Notes under the pieces: model-generated
Told to the model about the DNA's origin: nothing
Seen by the model: the letters and a program-made list of their open reading frames with translations, nothing else
Database searches by the model: none
In this document: positions 33,990 through 46,130 of the stretch, piece after piece
Layout of the letters: each line of letters opens with the position of its first letter
Numbering within the stretch: position 1 is the stretch's first letter
DNA from: Gnetum montanum
Taxonomy: Eukaryota; Streptophyta; Gnetopsida; Gnetales; Gnetaceae
Reading direction: 5' to 3'
Assembly: GCA_015680685.1 (NCBI GenBank)
Contig: MNCI01036292.1
Location: 677,254 to 741,253 of the forward strand
Length of the DNA stretch: 64,000 nucleotides
Program-made: the position numbers and the translations under genes

Positions 33990-35525
33990 AGGATGTCATC
34001 TAGTGAGAGTGACAACCACCCAAAAAATCTAATAAAATCCTTTCATTCCTTGGTTGTGGTAAATTTATCAAACATGATGAACTCACCAAAGAAACCAATG
34101 AGTGTGCGTAAGAAATTTGAAGTGCACAACTACCACAATACCCCTAAACTCAAACCCAAACCATCACACACAAGAATTGACTTTGTTAGTTGTGTTGTTG
34201 CTAAGTTAGATGACTATGAATATGATTCCAATTTTTGTTATTTTGATACCTACATTGCACCTTGGATGCATAGTGTATGAGATGTTAATGATTATATTGA
34301 GATTTGTTTACTACATTCTTAGGTCCTTTTCATTATAATTTTATTTTTTATGTAAATTAGTTGTTGTCTATGCTAGTCTAAATGTGAAGGGAACATAAAA
34401 TGTTTATGATTGATTTATTGTTTGAAAATTTTCAGCCTTGCATTTCAAGTAATCTTTTGAGTGGTTTAGGTGTTAGCTCTTGCTCTCTTGCATTGGTGTT
34501 ATACTAAGATCACTTTCGATGCACTATTAACATGTAACTGGTTCTAATTTTTATTAACATGAATAGAACTGAAAAGAAAATTCTCTAAAGTAAGAAGGAA
34601 AAAAGATGCATTAACACAAAGGAAATTAAAATCTATATGTAAGCCTATATTTGATATGCACTGGATTTAGATTAGGCATGTGAGAAAACATTTGTGTAAA
34701 AAGGAAATTTATAGCGTATTTTATTTTATTCTACTTTTTTTTTAGTAACAAAGTATAGGTTGTGTTTTCTGATAATAGGATACATTTGAGGAAATGTGAA
34801 AAAAGCCATAAAAATAGGATTCTACCAAATAAAAATCATTATAATTCAAGAACAAAAATCTTATTTTTGAGGAAATATAGAATTAAATTGCATGCGATCA
34901 TTGTTTGAAATGAAAATGCAAAACAAATTATCAAAGTAATAAGTGAATTCCAATTGAAGCTTGACTTTCATGATAGTAACATGGTGCGAAACTATTCCAA
35001 ACTTTCCAACTTAATTTCCAGCCTCTTTTGACAAAGGACCTTTTAACAATGATTTGGAACTTGGCAACCCTCTATATAAAGCTAAGGATCAATATACATA
35101 ACTTATTTTTATTTTAATTAGTAATCAATGGGCCCTTTTTGTAGAACCTCCTATAGCTAAACTTTAAACATTCATCCAATTCTTTATTCCCAAACCCTTT
35201 CAGCATGGTGCTAGACTTTGGCTAGCAACAAGTATGTGTTGCATTCATCATATTGATGGGTTGATTACAAATCCTACATTACCTTCTATCTTCAAGCATC
35301 TGAACAAGTTGTTAATAAGAAAATACCTTATTATTATTCATGATTAGGAGAATTGATGCATCAATTACATGTTGCCTATCTTTTTCAAGTACCATCATAG
35401 CTTGTGAAAATTTAATAACAATAGTAATTTGTTGAAGTCATTTCTTGTAATCTTACATAACATAAACCAACTTTTACTATATTAGTATACAAGCAACAAT
35501 CTAACAAACACAAGAAAAGTTAATA
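33990..35525. other. AT-rich flank, no assignable gene
   Basis: An open frame of 95 residues at 33993-34280 (plus strand; includes KLDDYEYDSNFCYFDTY) has no recognisable domain. The rest is AT-rich. The part up to 35525 is the original host side of the LINE insertion and was once contiguous with 47953 onwards. Confidence 0.4.
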
Positions 35526-35539
35526 GCACTCATGTTTTG
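35526..35539. repeat. target-site duplication of LINE 1, 3' side
   Basis: GCACTCATGTTTTG, identical to 47939-47952. It directly follows the LINE's poly(A) as read on the minus strand. Confidence 0.85.
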
Positions 35540-38500
35540 GCTTTTGTTTTTTTTTTTAAAAAGGTTAGGTCAGATTAAATAAGAAAAGAAATATGTACAA
35601 TTGAAGGGGTAGGGTAGGAAAATCCTCCCTAGCTCAGAAGATCCCTTGATTAATACAAGGGAGGGATACCCTTAGAAGATAGCAAACCACAATGAGGGGG
35701 TAGTTACCCCCCATACCTACATACTATTAAATGCCCACCAAAAAGTATAGGCCTACTCAAGTGGCATCCATTGCAGAGAGATCTATCCTACTAGGCTAGC
35801 TAGGAGACTAGCTAAAGAGGATACAATCATAACTAAAAATAGAATAGGGGTCCAAATAGGACCAAAAAAACCCAAAATAATCCATAGAACCCCTTCCATA
35901 ATGGTGGGATTGCTGGAAACAACCATGCCTGGGTTACACCTAGGAGTGGATCCTATCAAGGACCTTCCTTTGATGCTAGAAGGTCATAAAGGTGGCAGTC
36001 TCCTGGAATTTTAAGAACTCATTTTCCTTCCTCTACCAATCCTTAGGGAGCTTATTATTTGTCTTATTCAGGTGGAATTCCAACACAATAACACAAATGT
36101 AGTAGTGTAGTGTGGTCCACACAACACTCTTGTTGATGTTCATGATCATATAACGACAATGCCCATCTTGGAGCTAATGCCTTGCATTCAATTCATGTGC
36201 TCAATACAATCAAGCCTTCATTTATTGTTCTTCTAGGAGAGTCCAAATCCTTCATTTTTCTACCTCTTTTGCTTGGATCTTTCTTTGTTACTCCTCCATA
36301 AGAATTTCCATCCTAATCTACCTCATTGGCTCCTTCTTCCTTTCTTGCCACATGGTGGTGTCTCACCACTCTTGTTGTTGGCATTGCTCATCAGCTTCCT
36401 CCCTACATTGGAGTTGTTTCACATGGGCCCTAACTTGAACCTTCAAGTCTTGTGGTAGAATCACCATCTCTCAACACACCCTCTCCTCCTCCCAAGCCCT
36501 AGCCTCAGTATCTACCATCATTTGATAAAGTTTCTTTTCAAATTTAGCTAGTATCACTATATGTAGGATCTTGATCTTTAGAAGGTTCAACTCAACCACA
36601 CCCTGGGAGGGGGCAAAACATGACTCACTAGAAAGACCCAACCCAAGGACAAAAGAAGAGGAAACCTTCTCCAAGGAATGTCACCTACCATACACACAAG
36701 TAAATTGTACTAGCCGAATTGATGGGAGGAGGGACTACATAGCCTACCATAGTGCTAAGATGAGTCCAAATTGCCATCTCCTCTACTCACAGTACAACAA
36801 TGCTAGAAAATACTTAAGGATGTTCACTGACCATGCTATATGCATGCATCGCAAGAAGGCTAAATGAGCCCCCTAAAAGTTCCATACATTTATTAATTGC
36901 ACAAAATAGTAGTTAAAAATCTCTTCTCCCTATTATCATAAGGAAGGTAGCGCTAACCATTGGACTTTCCCACTTGTATTTTTTGGGAAAGTACCTAGGA
37001 AGAAACCCTTGGCATCTTTTAACCCCTTCCCAATCAGTAAGACAACCTTGCCCACCACCGACACCCCAAGGTAGTGTCCCAAATTCACCTGAATTAGACT
37101 AATGAGATTGCCATGAAACATTGTGGACTCCCCCTATCATTGCTTATAGAAATTTTTGTTTGGCAATTCTAGTTCACCCACCAACAACAAAAGAAGGTGC
37201 ACCCATCCCATCTACATCACCATATCCCATAATGCATGATTCTAGTGAAAAAATTCTATCTTATATTCATATGGCAAGGTAACACCCATCATTGCTAAGG
37301 CTTCAATCCATAGTCTATGCACCAGGAAAGTCATACGCAAAGGGGAGATAAGAGGTGCAGATTGAAAATTCTTAGTGTTCCATAGCTACAGTAAGATTTC
37401 ATTGAATCCATGATAATAATAAAAGGGTAAGGAGAGAGAGGTTGAGCTTGATGTAATTCCTTGGTAGGAGAGGAAACCCCTCAAAGTCATCTAAATATAT
37501 CAAAGGAGTAGGCACTGGTTTTTTAAAGATTAATATAGAGATCCACAAAATGTGGATGAACCACTTTCATGATCATGACATCCCAAAGGGCATTCTATTG
37601 AACTATGTCATAAGCTTTGGTAATATCCATCTTCATGCACATGCTAGGGAGCTCAGCCTATTGGATGAAGTGCATGACTTTCTATAAAAGAAATATTTAG
37701 TCTTAAATGAACCTACCCATCACAATTCTAGCTTGGTGGGGGTCAAACAAGGTGGGCATCAAAGGCTACAAATGACAAACTAGAATCTTCATGAAGATTT
37801 TGAGCAACATGTTACAAACACCAATCGATCTATAGTGAGCTGGAAAAGTTGGATTAGGAACCTCTGGTAATAATACAATTTAGGAGTAGTTGATCTCCCT
37901 TTGAATTTGCCTCAATTTTAGCATCAAATTGAAGGCATCCATCATGTTCTATGCCAAAACATTAGAAAATGACTAAAAAATATAATGCATCAACCATTAG
38001 GGCCAAGCACTCTGGAAGCCTTGAGAGAGAACATTGTAAGGGAAAACTCAACCATGGTGATGGGGGCAATGAGGGGTGCATTTTCTACATCATTAAGAAC
38101 TTTTCAAACCTAAATAAAGATAAGGGAATAGGCTTCCCTTGATTTCACATTGGCATAGTAATTTTGCATCTCGGATGCAATGTCTTTATGATCATGCAAG
38201 CAAGTATAACCTTGGAGAATACTATTAATTTTCTTGCTTTGGTTGTTGGATTTGGCTACAACAACAAAGAATTAGGTATTCCTACCTCCCTCCTTAATCC
38301 ATCACACTTGAGATCTTTCCTTCCAATAATGCTCTTCTCCCTTAACCAAGTTTTCAACCTCCACCAGCAGGTTATGCTCCTCCTCCTCCAAGCTCTTCCC
38401 ACTCACTTACCTAGATTGAAGCTCATACAACCATTGTTGAAGCATCACCCAAGTTTTCTGAAATGAAGAATTCTAAGAGGCTTGTAGTCTTTTATCTATT

Positions 38501-38680
38501 TTTCAAGATAGATGAGACCCTACCTAAGAAAGTCCTTGAGATCAGTGGGAGAGGAGGCGTATGCACCTTAAATTTCTATAACCAACATGTGTAACCACCT
38601 CTTGCAATCCTATTTGAACTAAAATGGGATTACTAAAGGCCTACAAGGAGGAAGAAATGTGCAAACCAAGGCATGATGAT
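35540..38680 (-). pseudogene. L1-type LINE 1: end of endonuclease, reverse transcriptase, 3' region
   Basis: Downstream half of a LINE interrupted by element C. Minus-strand order: the tail of the endonuclease (about 38680-38500), the pre-RT block WIKEGGRNTKFFVV (about 38290), the RT palm motif KMDITKAYDIV (about 37640-37600), the thumb with YLGVSVVGKVVLL (37121-36936), a helical charged ORF (36674-36260: EARAWEEERVC, CREEADEQCQQQEW), a 3' untranslated tail with TTGTACATATTTCTTTTCTT, and poly(A) at 35547-35557. RT and endonuclease would carry out target-primed reverse transcription in the nucleus. Stops are frequent, so the copy is dead. Confidence 0.85.
38676..38680. repeat. 5-bp target-site duplication of element C, left
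   Basis: ATGAT directly before the LTR start, equal to 46126-46130. Confidence 0.85.
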
Positions 38681-39671
38681 TGTAACGACAGGAAACGTTG
38701 ATGGCTGGAAACACCGAGAGGTTTTTAGGCGCACAGCCTAACCCCGGATCCACACGAGGCTAGTGCTAGAGAAAACGAAAATGGGGTGCCCTGAATGGGA
38801 TGGTCGATCATAAAGGGACTTAATCGATGTATAATAACCTTTTTGCAAACAATGAAAGAAAATGTAATGTGCACAGCAGTAGAAACATGCTAAAGTGCAT
38901 AACGGGGTAGTGAACACAATTGAATGCTTAACAATGCCAAATAAATGTTGTAATAAGCCAAAAAAGAGTTTAAATAGAAAGATGCACCACCCTAAAAAAA
39001 GGGTACACGTATACAAAGTGTACAATAGGAATATTAGGAGTGTAATCATAGCCTTGATGGTGTCGAGCTGTGAAATCTGGTGCTCACTGTGATAAATTGT
39101 GCCTCCTGGGTCGATGGTCACAATATACCATGTGATGTAGTTGTGCCTCTCTATCGGTGTGGCGTGCTTTGCATCTCATTTGCCCAGGGAGCTAAATGCC
39201 AAAATGCAAAAATGTCAAATGCCAAAATGGAAATGCCAACTGCTTTTATCAGTGAAGAAAATTGAAGCCTTTCCCTCTTCTCTCCTTTTATTTCTAACGA
39301 AGGCGCAGAGGTATTTATAGGGCTAGGGTTAGCCCAAAATGCGGATCTGGCATCACGTGGCAATGCGGTAGGTAACAATGTGCAACAGCAAGTAATAGTG
39401 CATAACAGTGTGTAACAGCATAGCATAATAGGATGCTACGCTATGCACTGTAGCAAGGTGCTACACTGACACTGTAGTAGGGTGCTACACTAGCACTGTA
39501 GCAATGTGCTATGCTAGCACTGCAGCAAGGTGCTATGCTACGCACTATAGCAATGTGCTATGCTAGCACTATAGCAATGTGCTATGCATAGCGTAGCAGC
39601 ATGTAACAGCCCGTAACACTTAGCCATATTTGTAGTTGTGATGCCAAGACCCAAAATTTTGTGGTGTTTCA
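38681..39671 (-). mobile_element. 3' LTR of element C
   Basis: 991 bp. In element orientation it starts TGAAACACCACAAAATTTTG and ends CCTGTCGTTACA. The TATA box is at 39312-39320 (CCCTATAAATACC on the minus strand). U3 carries the 24-bp repeats listed separately. Confidence 0.88.
39410..39605. repeat. about 25-bp tandem repeats in U3 of element C 3' LTR
   Basis: Seven units of the form GTAGCAAGGTGCTACACTAGC plus ACT. The 5' LTR has the equivalent at 45850-46070. They resemble the GCTATGC palindromes of LTRs A and B but are arranged as a simple tandem array. Confidence 0.85.
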
Positions 39672-39688
39672 ATGGCCCCTCTTTGTTG
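39672..39688 (-). promoter_or_regulatory. polypurine tract of element C
   Basis: The minus strand reads CAACAAAGAGGGGCCAT, immediately before TGAAACACC. It is nearly identical to the tract of element A. Confidence 0.85.
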
Positions 39689-40799
39689 ACGTCTGAAGGA
39701 GTGGCCCAAGAGACATCGACAAACAATTACAAAACACCACAGTAGACATATCACCAACTTCATTTGTCAGCACAAGATCGGATGTCATTTTACCATGCTC
39801 AAGAGTGTTATGGGAATAAGGTTATGTTAAAGGACAAGGGGTATAGGCAATGCTAGGGAGATGAAATTTAAATGATGGGAACGAAATGCAAATAGTGGAT
39901 CATGATGTAAGATGAAAATTTAGCATTGTTGATAGTGATCATGGCATGAAGTAGCTTGCATCTAAAATGTTAACCTCTTATTGGAGTGTTTATGAGAGAG
40001 TCAAAGTTCATCCAAGGATGGGCCAATTACGAAGCCACAATGTTGTTGCCCCTTGTTTTTGTGTGAGGCGAACCTTGTTTGGGTTTAGCTTACTGCTGAA
40101 TGTTAGCTGCAAGTTGGCCATCGAGAAGATGGACTTTGTTTTAATGCATCACATTACATCTATAGGATATATGTTTCCTCCCAGGGATGATTCATGTTAC
40201 ATCTGCTTAGGCATTTACCATGCAATAGAGGCATCCCATAGGATGAATTATGTTACTTCAAACATGGGTTCTATAGTTGATGTGAAGGGAATTCCATGTG
40301 TGTCATAGTGCATATGCATCAAAGGAGTGTGAAATTGTGAGTATGGGGAGTATGAGAGGATATTGAAATGAATGAAATGGATGTGCATAGGCTGTAACAG
40401 GGATGAGGGGGATGTGCACTCTTGAATGGCTCAACTAGTCCAGTCATGCACATCAAAGCAATGCGATAACTTGTTGCTATGATGGAATGCACCTTTGCGT
40501 GACCATCTCCAAGGCTTTGTCCTACAAACACAACTCAGAGAAGAGAAGAAAATCACAAAACGTGAAATGAAAGTGAAAATGCTAGATGTGAAGATTCCAT
40601 AGGTGCTGGATGCTATGAAGATAATGCAAATGTGTAAAATGCTAGAACTAGTCACAAATGTTGGGGAAGCCAATGAAAGTGCAAGGGCAATGATGCTGCA
40701 AGTGTTCTGAATGCCGCAGTAATGGTGAGTGCTACAAAAGAATCACCAGAATGGTGGGAGGTGATGATGCTATGAGTGCTCCCAGGGCAATGGCAAGTG
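39689..40799 (-). other. 3' untranslated region of element C
   Basis: Homologous by eye to 11481-12733 of element A. The open frames here (for example 39967-40308 and 40431-40673) lack known domains and lie in the region shared with A, so I treat them as noncoding. Confidence 0.6.
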
Positions 40800-41040
40800 T
40801 TTAGATCAAATCAGCTACATGCCAGTTTAAAGTCTTGGCAGACTGTGAACCCAGTTTAAGGTCTTGGTAGACCGTGATGTGCTAGTTTATAGACCTAGTA
40901 GACTGTTGGGTGCTAGTTTAATGTCGTAGTGGACAGTGGATGTTGTGCTAGTTTAACATCATGACCCAAGGATGAGCTATGCCAGTTTATAGTAATAGCA
41001 GACTATCTATACCAGTTTATAGTCACAGCAGACTGGTGCT
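40800..41040. repeat. minisatellite, about 32-bp unit, core TGCCAGTTTAAGGTC
   Basis: Seven units. Read on the minus strand they are the same CTGCCAAGACCTTAAACTGG family as at 11080-11480, in the same position relative to the element. Confidence 0.85.
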
Positions 41041-41340
41041 TACCTTGCTTGTACAAGGTGCGATGTTGCATGCGTAGTCATGTTGTGTGCCTGTGAGATC
41101 CTGTAAAAAGTCAACTAGAAAGAAAACAACATCAAGTGACACCTATTGTAAACAGAGTTAAAATGTATGAATGAAAGAAAAGCAATGCAAAAAGTGATAG
41201 TTTTAGGCTGTTCTAGGCCATAGGCTATTTTAAGGCCTTTTTGGGCCATGTGTTTTTGTAGTTTTATGTTTTCATATGTAATGCGTAAGCTAAATGGATG
41301 GATGCATAAAAAAGTAAAACAAATATATGAACAAAATGAA
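41041..41340. other. linker with residual TTTTAGGC repeats
   Basis: Noncoding. Near 41200-41250 it contains GATAGTTTTAGGCTGTTCTA and related pieces, matching the block at 720-930. Confidence 0.5.
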
Positions 41341-41349
41341 ATTGCTAAT

Positions 41350-44300
41350 CTAAGTAAGTAGGAAACATGTAAATGCATAGGCTAGTGCGATGTAAATGAA
41401 AGTCAAAAATGCATGGGAAGTGGAGGCAAAGGGTAGGCAAGAATTTAGCACATTTTTGGCCAAGGGAAGGTTTTGGTCATGTAGTTGCTTCCTAACTAGG
41501 CATGGATTAGGAAGCGTGTAAGGCTTAGGATCCTCTAGAAGGCTATTGGCTTCAACCACTCGTTCGGGTGTTTTAGCCTTAGGCGTTGCATTGGTTGTTA
41601 TAGGTGTACCACCAAGAAACTCTTCTTCTAAAACTTGTTCCATGTCTATGTTGAGGATAGTCAAAGAGGGAGTGTTATCACCATGGATAATAACTTGACC
41701 ACCTTCGTATGGAAGGTGGATTTCTTGGTGGATGGGAGAGGAGATGGTGCGTAGTTGGGCTAGCCAAGGCTGAACTAAAATCATGTTGAAACCTAGCATC
41801 TCCTCTACCACAGTGAAATCTGCACTAGTGGGGAATTGCTTTCCTACCATAAAGGCTAAGTTGATTGTACCCCTGACTGTGACACATGATCCATTGAAGG
41901 ATTTTAGACACGTGGTTTTGCTTGGTCTGATTTCATCTGCTAGACCTAGTTTGTCAATGATGGAGTACAGAACTACATTTGTTACTGCACCATCATTGAC
42001 ATGCACTCTGTGGATTTTGCACTGTCCAACACAAATGCTAATGGATAGTGGAGTTGTAGTGACCTCCTCTCATTCGGGGTTGACTTTGACTGAGTTAGTG
42101 TGGAACACTAAAGGTGTTAAACTCGATTCTTGTGCTATAGGTTATGTCATCATTGCACGTATGGATGTCTCATCTGCAGGGATGTCCTCCGTAACAGAAA
42201 TGGAGGCCAAGATCCTGGCCAATGCTTGGTAGTGAGCAGATGAAGTCAAGACTAGATCGTACAAGCTCAATGTTGTGTTCTTTTGTTTGAGCATTTGTTT
42301 CACCTGGATTAGTGCAGTTGCAAAGTCCTTATCATTAGTAGTTGTGTTGGCCTTGATTTCCTCCATGTGGTTTGAAAGACAAATCTCTCAGGAGGGGGAC
42401 TTGGGCTTGGTTTTCTTGGCCTATTTGGGGGTAGGGGCCCTAGCTTTTGGTTGTTGTTTGTTGGTTATGACCTTTACTTCAAACATGGGGGTTGTGAGTT
42501 GCTTGTTTGTCCTCTTGCATTGCCATTTGGTGGGCCTATCCAGGTTGCCAATGGGGTTAACTCTTGAAGAAGGAGGGATCAAGATGTTGCCCACTGTTAG
42601 GCTTCAGGTAGGTGAGGGGCCATCACGTTGTGGTGCTCTTATGACAAATGGTTGCTTAGCAATTTTTGTTGCATCATGCTAGTTTAAAATCTTAGCGGAT
42701 GGCTACTATGGAACTTTGACCATAAAAGGTGTTGTAGGTGCTCGAGGTGGCACTTTGATAACAAAGGGAGGCCTCTTGCTTGTGGAGGTGGAGGGGACCC
42801 TTGCCTTGCTAGGAGGCACATGGATCACAAAAGGTTGTTGCATAGGTTTAGACTTACCACCTATGCTAATGGAATTTATGGCATAGGAGGCATCATCTAT
42901 GTTGGATTGACTCACCATGTTGATCACCAATTGGCCACGTTCTATCATTCTCTGCAGGTCATCTTGCAAAGAATGACAACTATCTGTACTATGACCAGCC
43001 AATTGGTGGTAATGACAGTATTGGTCCAACTTCAAGTGTTGTGGAACTGGGGACTCATTTGGTACTGCTAAAGTAGGGTTCCTTAGCAGTTCGCAGTACC
43101 TATCATGTTTTTGGCAAGAAATTTCTGATATGTGTTTATGTTGGATTTTCCGAGCTTTTAAGAGTTTCTCTAGTAGTTCAATGGGTTGTATGAGTAGTGG
43201 TGTATACTTTGAGTGGTCCTTGCACTAAAAGTTAGGTCTTGGGGTAGCCCTTATCAATGTAGGTGAGTTGGTGCCAGCATTGGTAATTTTGTTAGTTGGG
43301 GCTTTCGGCTGCTTAGTTTTTGGGCCCCAATTGTTTGCTTTTGTGCTTGTGGCTACATGGTTGCAGGCATGTTGGTTTCTGTAGGCCACATAGGCTAGAT
43401 CATTGCTAGCTTGCGTGACTTCCTCTATGCCTTTTGCTTGGGAAAAGTCTTGGCTAAGAGACTTTGGGGCTAGATAATACAATTTGGATTTGATAAAGTC
43501 ATTTACTGCACATTTGTGATAGCTAGTAGGTGTGTCTCCACTATGGGTTCATGAATTTCACTCAATGTAGCATTCCAACATTGGAGGAATTTTGGCATGG
43601 GCTAATGGGCTCTAGAGGCCCCTGTTTAACTTGCATAAGTTAATCAAGGGTTGCTTCAAGCTTTAGGTTGTACTTGAAGCATGTCACAAACTTGGTTATG
43701 AGATCCTCCAAAGAGGAGACTAAGGCCTTTGGTAGTGCACGATACCAGTATAAGGCCTTGTCCATGAGTGACATGGGGAACATGTGCATTATGGTGTGTG
43801 GCCAAGCTTGGAGTAGGCATTCAGATTGAAATGTGACCAAGTATGCATTTGGATCCCCTTAACCATTGTACTTGGTGAATTGTGGTAGCTGGACCCTAGT
43901 TGGGAGAGCTAGAGGTGGTACTGTAGGACTTATGGAATCATCTTGGTAGAAGTCCACCACCTTAATGGTGTTAGAGGAGGTAGCCTTAAGTCGGTTGATT
44001 CTCCTCCATCAAGCTTTGGATTAGCTAGAATGCCTGATTCAAGCTTGGGGATGTGCCAGTCGGTTGCATTGGCTGGGCTTGTGCTGGTTGCATAGAATAG
44101 GGAAGAATTTTTGGTTGTGGAGTTTTCTAGTTTAACATCATAGTGGATAGTTGTTGCTAGTTTAACATCATAGTGGACAGTAGTTGCCAGTTTAACATCA
44201 TAGCAAACGATTGCTGATGTAATGGCTAAGTGATGGGTGTGGTGATTAGAGTGGGCCACACATGGATGGGTTGGACAAACACCGCAGGCACCGATGAGAT

Positions 44301-44720
44301 AGGTGGGATGTAGGATGCTTAAGTTGTTTGGGGCTGGGAGGTGGCCCCTGCATGAGCATAGTACTGGGAAAATGTATTAGTTGCTTGCAAGGAAGGTTGA
44401 ATTGGCATGGTTACTATCTTGGAGGGGATGGGTGGACCAAACTGAGGAGGGGCTGTACTAGGAAGTGGTTGTTGGAAGACGGTGTGAAGTGGGCTCTCAT
44501 GTTCGAAGTGGGCCTCAAACTCATCTTCCTCATTCTATGAGACTCCCTCGTAGGTTGTCCCTACATCATGCTTGTTTGCACGGATGAGTTGGGACAACAA
44601 CTAGTGGTAGGGCTCCGTGAGTGGAATTATGTCAAACAAGGAGGGTTTATACTCCCATCCATTTCAATGGACTCGTTCGTAGTCTTGTTTCACCTCTAAA
44701 TCAAGGTAATCCACTGGTAT
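41350..44720 (-). pseudogene. gag-pro: gag-protease of element C
   Basis: Best preserved gag-protease in the window, in element orientation. N-terminal gag: DYLDLEVKQDYERVH (about 44710), an acidic NEEDEFEAH, and SKIVTMPIQPSLQ. Next is a peptide repeat around MMLNWQ (44220-44110). The capsid region is open at 43840-43640 with LYWYRALPKALVSSLEDL. The zinc-knuckle CHYHQLAGHSTDSC with LQDDLQRMIERGQL is in the open frame 43035-42706. The protease lies in a 218-codon open frame, 42006-41350: NDGAVTNVVLYSIIDKLGL (active-site Asp-Gly), then FTVVEEMLGFNMIL and PWLAQLRTISSPIHQEIHL. Scattered stops remain between these blocks. Gag forms the particle and protease cleaves it. Nothing from RT onwards follows. 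Confidence 0.85.
44110..44220. repeat. three in-frame copies of the 30-bp core inside gag
   Basis: On the minus strand, CTATGATGTTAAACTGGCAA recurs three times and would encode MMLNWQ-type peptide repeats in the gag linker. The copy at 25258-25345 sits in the same place. Confidence 0.8.
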
Positions 44721-45105
44721 TTCTTCTTGGATTTTGGCACAAATGAAATTCTATTGTTCGTGGCTAAATGTAGCATGCTTTGGCTGGATTGTGATATCAA
44801 ATGTATTAGAAACCAACGTGGAAGGTTGATCTGGATTCATATTCACAGATTAGGTTATGAGAGTTACTGTTTGCAGAAAATAGCTAACTCTGAAAATAAT
44901 AGAAAATGACTAACTCTGAAAACAGTAGAAAAGTAACTAACGCTAAAAATAGCAGAAAAATTACTAACTCTGCTGGTAGCAGGGAAATGGCCAAGTATAG
45001 AAATATAGAAAATGGCTAAGTGTAACGATGCAGAAAAAATACAGAAAAATAGACAAGTCTAAAAATGTAGAAAAAATGCTAGGTATTAAAATGCAAAAAA
45101 ATCAG

Positions 45106-45128
45106 GCCCTCCTTCTAGCGCCAAAAAC
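45106..45128 (-). promoter_or_regulatory. primer-binding site of element C
   Basis: The minus strand reads GTTTTTGGCGCTAGAAGGAG, directly after the 5' LTR. A host tRNA 3' end would pair with TGGCGCTAGAAGGAGGG; I do not name the tRNA. Confidence 0.8.
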
Positions 45129-46125
45129 TGTAACAATAGGAAACGTCGATGGCTAGAAACAACAAGAGGTTTTCAGGAACATAGCCTAACCTCGAATACA
45201 CGCAAGGGTAGTACTGGAGAAAATGGAAATGGTGTACCCTGAACAGTCTAGTTGATTAGACATGGACTTAATCGGTGTACAATAACCTTTTTGCAAATAA
45301 TGAAAGAAAACGTAATGTGCATAGTAGTTGAAATGTGCAAAAGTGCATAACGGGGCAGTGAACATGATTTAACGCTTAATGCCAAATAAATGCTATAAGC
45401 AGTCAAGAAAAAGAGTTTAAATAGAAAGATGCACCACCCTAAAAAAAGGGTATAGGTATACAAAGTATACAATAGGCATAGTAGGAGTGGCACCATAGCC
45501 TCGGTGGTGTTGGGCTATGAAATCTGGTGCTCACTATGATAAACTGTGCCTTCTAGGTTGGTGATCACAGTATACCATGTGATTAGTTGTGCCTCTCTAT
45601 CAGTGTGGCATGCTTTGGGTCTCCTTCGCCTAGGGAGGTAAATGCCAAAATTCCAAAATGGAAATGCCAACTGCTTTTTCTGGTGAAGAAAATTGAAGCC
45701 TTCTCCCCTTCTCTCCTTTTTTATAAAGAGGACGCAGAGGTATTTATAGGGCTAGGGTTAGCCCAAAATGCGGATCTGGCACCATGTAGCAATGTGATAG
45801 GTAACAAGGTGTAACAACAAGTAATAGCACATAACAATGCATAACAACATAGCATAACAGGGCACTACACTATCCACTGTAGCAAGGTGCTATGCTGGCA
45901 CTCTAGTAAGGTGCTACACTACGCACTATAGCAAGGTGCTACACTAGCACTGCAGCAAGGTGCTATACTACGCACTGTATCAATGTGCTATGCTATGCTA
46001 CACTATGCAGCATAGAAAGGTGCTACGCTATGCTACACTATGTAGCGTAGAAGCACGTAACAATGCATAACACTTAGCCATATTTGCAGTTGCGATACTG
46101 AGACCCAAAATTTTGTGGTGTTTCA
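45129..46125 (-). mobile_element. 5' LTR of element C
   Basis: 997 bp, TG...CA ends, TATA box at 45741-45749 (CCCTATAAATACC on the minus strand) and U3 tandem repeats at 45850-46070. It matches the 3' LTR along its whole length, including AAAATTTTGTGGTGTTTCA at the edge. Confidence 0.88.
45850..46070. repeat. tandem repeats in U3 of element C 5' LTR
   Basis: Seven to eight units of GTAGCAAGGTGCTACACTAG type. Towards 46000 they change into longer CTATGCTATGCTACACTATG palindromes not present in the 3' LTR, so the two arrays differ in structure. Confidence 0.8.
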
Positions 46126-46130
46126 ATGAT
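46126..46130. repeat. 5-bp target-site duplication of element C, right
   Basis: ATGAT directly after the LTR end TTTCA; equal to 38676-38680. Confidence 0.85.

Larger units (their letters stand above)
38681..46125 (-). mobile_element. complete LTR retrotransposon, element C (Tat-like, no pol)
   Basis: Both LTRs end in TG...CA, with 5-bp duplication ATGAT on either side. In element orientation the order is: 5' LTR 46125-45129, primer-binding site, leader, gag-protease to about 41430, repeats of the CTATGATGTTAAACTGGCA type, 3' untranslated region, polypurine tract, 3' LTR 39671-38681. Total length is 7445 bp. No RT, RNase H or integrase is present between protease and the polypurine tract, so it could move only with enzymes supplied by a relative such as element A. 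The two LTRs are about 80% identical by rough hand count over 240 bp, which indicates an old insertion. It sits inside LINE 1. Confidence 0.88.

Noticed and set aside
38738-39121. Open minus-strand frame of 127 codons
   Set aside because: It is contained in the R/U5 part of the element C LTR; the other LTR has only a broken version.
39410-39605. Regularly spaced repeats that superficially resemble a CRISPR array
   Set aside because: Units are contiguous and diverged with no unique spacers, lie in the U3 of an LTR with TG...CA ends, and the context is a plant retrotransposon.
39967-40308. Open plus-strand frame of 113 codons inside element C
   Set aside because: It lies in the 3' untranslated region shared with element A and has no recognisable domain or counterpart frame there.
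41783-42232. Open plus-strand frame of 149 codons
   Set aside because: It overlaps the protease frame of element C on the other strand, which has clear family motifs.
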